A stretch of 64,000 bases of DNA, taken from Isoetes taiwanensis (lineage: Eukaryota > Streptophyta > Lycopodiopsida > Isoetales > Isoetaceae). Below are positions 63,300 through 64,000 of this stretch, one piece after another. The stretch's first letter is position 1. Each line of letters opens with the position of its first letter. The stretch lies in NCBI GenBank assembly GCA_021234155.1, contig JAJEKV010000223.1:124001-188000 (forward strand). The letters run 5' to 3'. The notes beneath the pieces are model-generated. The model was given only the letters and a program-made list of their open reading frames with translations. It was not told the origin of the DNA and made no database searches. The translations under genes were made by a program, and so were the position numbers.

Positions 63300-64000
63300 A
63301 CGCATCTTGGATACAAGCTTTGATTGTTTTGAGAAGGAATTGGGAACACTTTGACACGCAAGTAAATGCCCTTGCTGATATGATTGGAAATAAAAAATAC
63401 CAGGCTGGTTGTTCCCAAAGTTCCATGAATTTCCAGTCAGAGAGGTTCAGTGGGCATATGAATTCTGCAAGAGTACCTATCAGATGACTACCCTCTTTTG
63501 GTTTCTGGAAATCAATCATACGCAGATGACATATAGCCACTTTGAGTTTTACAGAGAGTGATATTATTATCATAGAGGGAAAGCAGATGCTTATGGAAAT
63601 CTCATGCTAATCATGGCTACTTCTTATGTTACTAATCTACTGGAGGCTCTAGATTGGGGAAATGATACCGACCATATCTTACAGCCAGCCTTCTCTAACC
63701 ATTTTTCCTATCTTGACCCTTAAGCTCAATATATATACCATAAATTTCCTGCTTCTCATACATTTTGGCTCAATTATGTTTACACAGGTTCATATTCAGC
63801 TAGATCAACTACATGAGAAGTGGAGAACTCGGAATATTTATGCTACTGCTACATTATACAAACTTTTAAAAAGCCTTCAAACATTAAGACTATTGACACT
63901 AGAGTTATTACTGGAACTATCCAGGGTTCATCCACCAGAATTGATCCAGCATACCCTCTGCCACTTAAATCCAGATATCTAACAAGAGAGATTTCCATTT
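63300..64000. other. Unassigned sequence at the right edge, possibly LINE 3' part
   Basis: The open frames here (e.g. 63662-63982) show no recognised domain. An RNase H domain often follows zf-RVT in plant L1s, but I cannot identify its catalytic Asp/Glu pattern here. Confidence 0.35.

Larger units (their letters stand above)
57850..63300 (+). mobile_element. Plant L1-type LINE, decayed, with internal deletion
   Basis: In order: leader, ORF1 with zinc knuckle (58270-60301), endonuclease (60585-61085), RT (61100-62105) and zf-RVT region (62519-63299). This gene order and the zf-RVT domain are those of ordinary plant L1 elements, unlike the LINE at 2826-7016. Frames change many times. About 200 codons normally between endonuclease and RT are absent. 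The 3' end was not found; sequence to 64000 may be the rest of the element. Confidence 0.85.

Noticed and set aside
1-64000. CRISPR array, bacterial operon, rRNA or tRNA gene
   Set aside because: No regular spacer repeats, no operon-like gene packing and no recognisable RNA gene. The content is eukaryotic throughout.

Overview
The window looks like nuclear DNA of a land plant with a large, retrotransposon-rich genome. It has one host gene, with about 40 exons and GT-AG introns filled with old retroelements, and its remaining coding potential is nearly all transposon. Very long introns, an unusual LINE clade and a full-size plant ABCA gene favour a fern or another seed-free vascular plant. A gymnosperm is not excluded, and no species-level marker was seen.

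Layout. 1-1262 is the 3' part of a LINE that ends in a hairpin and (CTTCA)n, followed by a (TC)n microsatellite. About 1780-2600 is a minus-strand LINE relic. 2826-7016 is a nearly full-length LINE with a coiled-coil/RRM-like ORF1, AP-endonuclease, reverse transcriptase and a C-terminal CCHC finger, ending in (TAAAG)n. 7115-15034 is a large head-to-head palindrome of two hAT transposons (BED finger, DUF659, dimerisation domain), with arms of nearly 4 kb and a spacer of about 210 bp. 15035-16156 is the upstream region of the host gene and holds a perfect 19-bp inverted repeat.

16157-55693 (+) is a full-size ABCA-type ABC transporter, orthologous in appearance to Arabidopsis ABCA1/AOH1. I located 40 exons whose phases all join. 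They add up to 5,682 nt, or 1,893 residues plus stop, close to the family length of about 1,880, and both nucleotide-binding domains are intact. The introns carry many LINE fragments on both strands, a 745-bp tandem duplication and, in intron 22, a LINE split by a nearly complete Copia element (36658-41731, minus strand, AAATT target duplication, nearly identical LTRs).

55694-57400 is downstream sequence with no gene seen. About 57850 to the right edge holds a decayed plant L1-type LINE (zinc-knuckle ORF1, endonuclease, RT, zf-RVT) with a deletion between endonuclease and RT.

The most interesting signals are (1) a conserved nested hairpin just before the tail of at least ten LINE 3' ends, with apparent covariation; (2) the hAT palindrome, built like a hairpin-RNA silencing locus; and (3) the intact 39.5-kb ABCA gene that tolerates this load, including one GC-AG intron.
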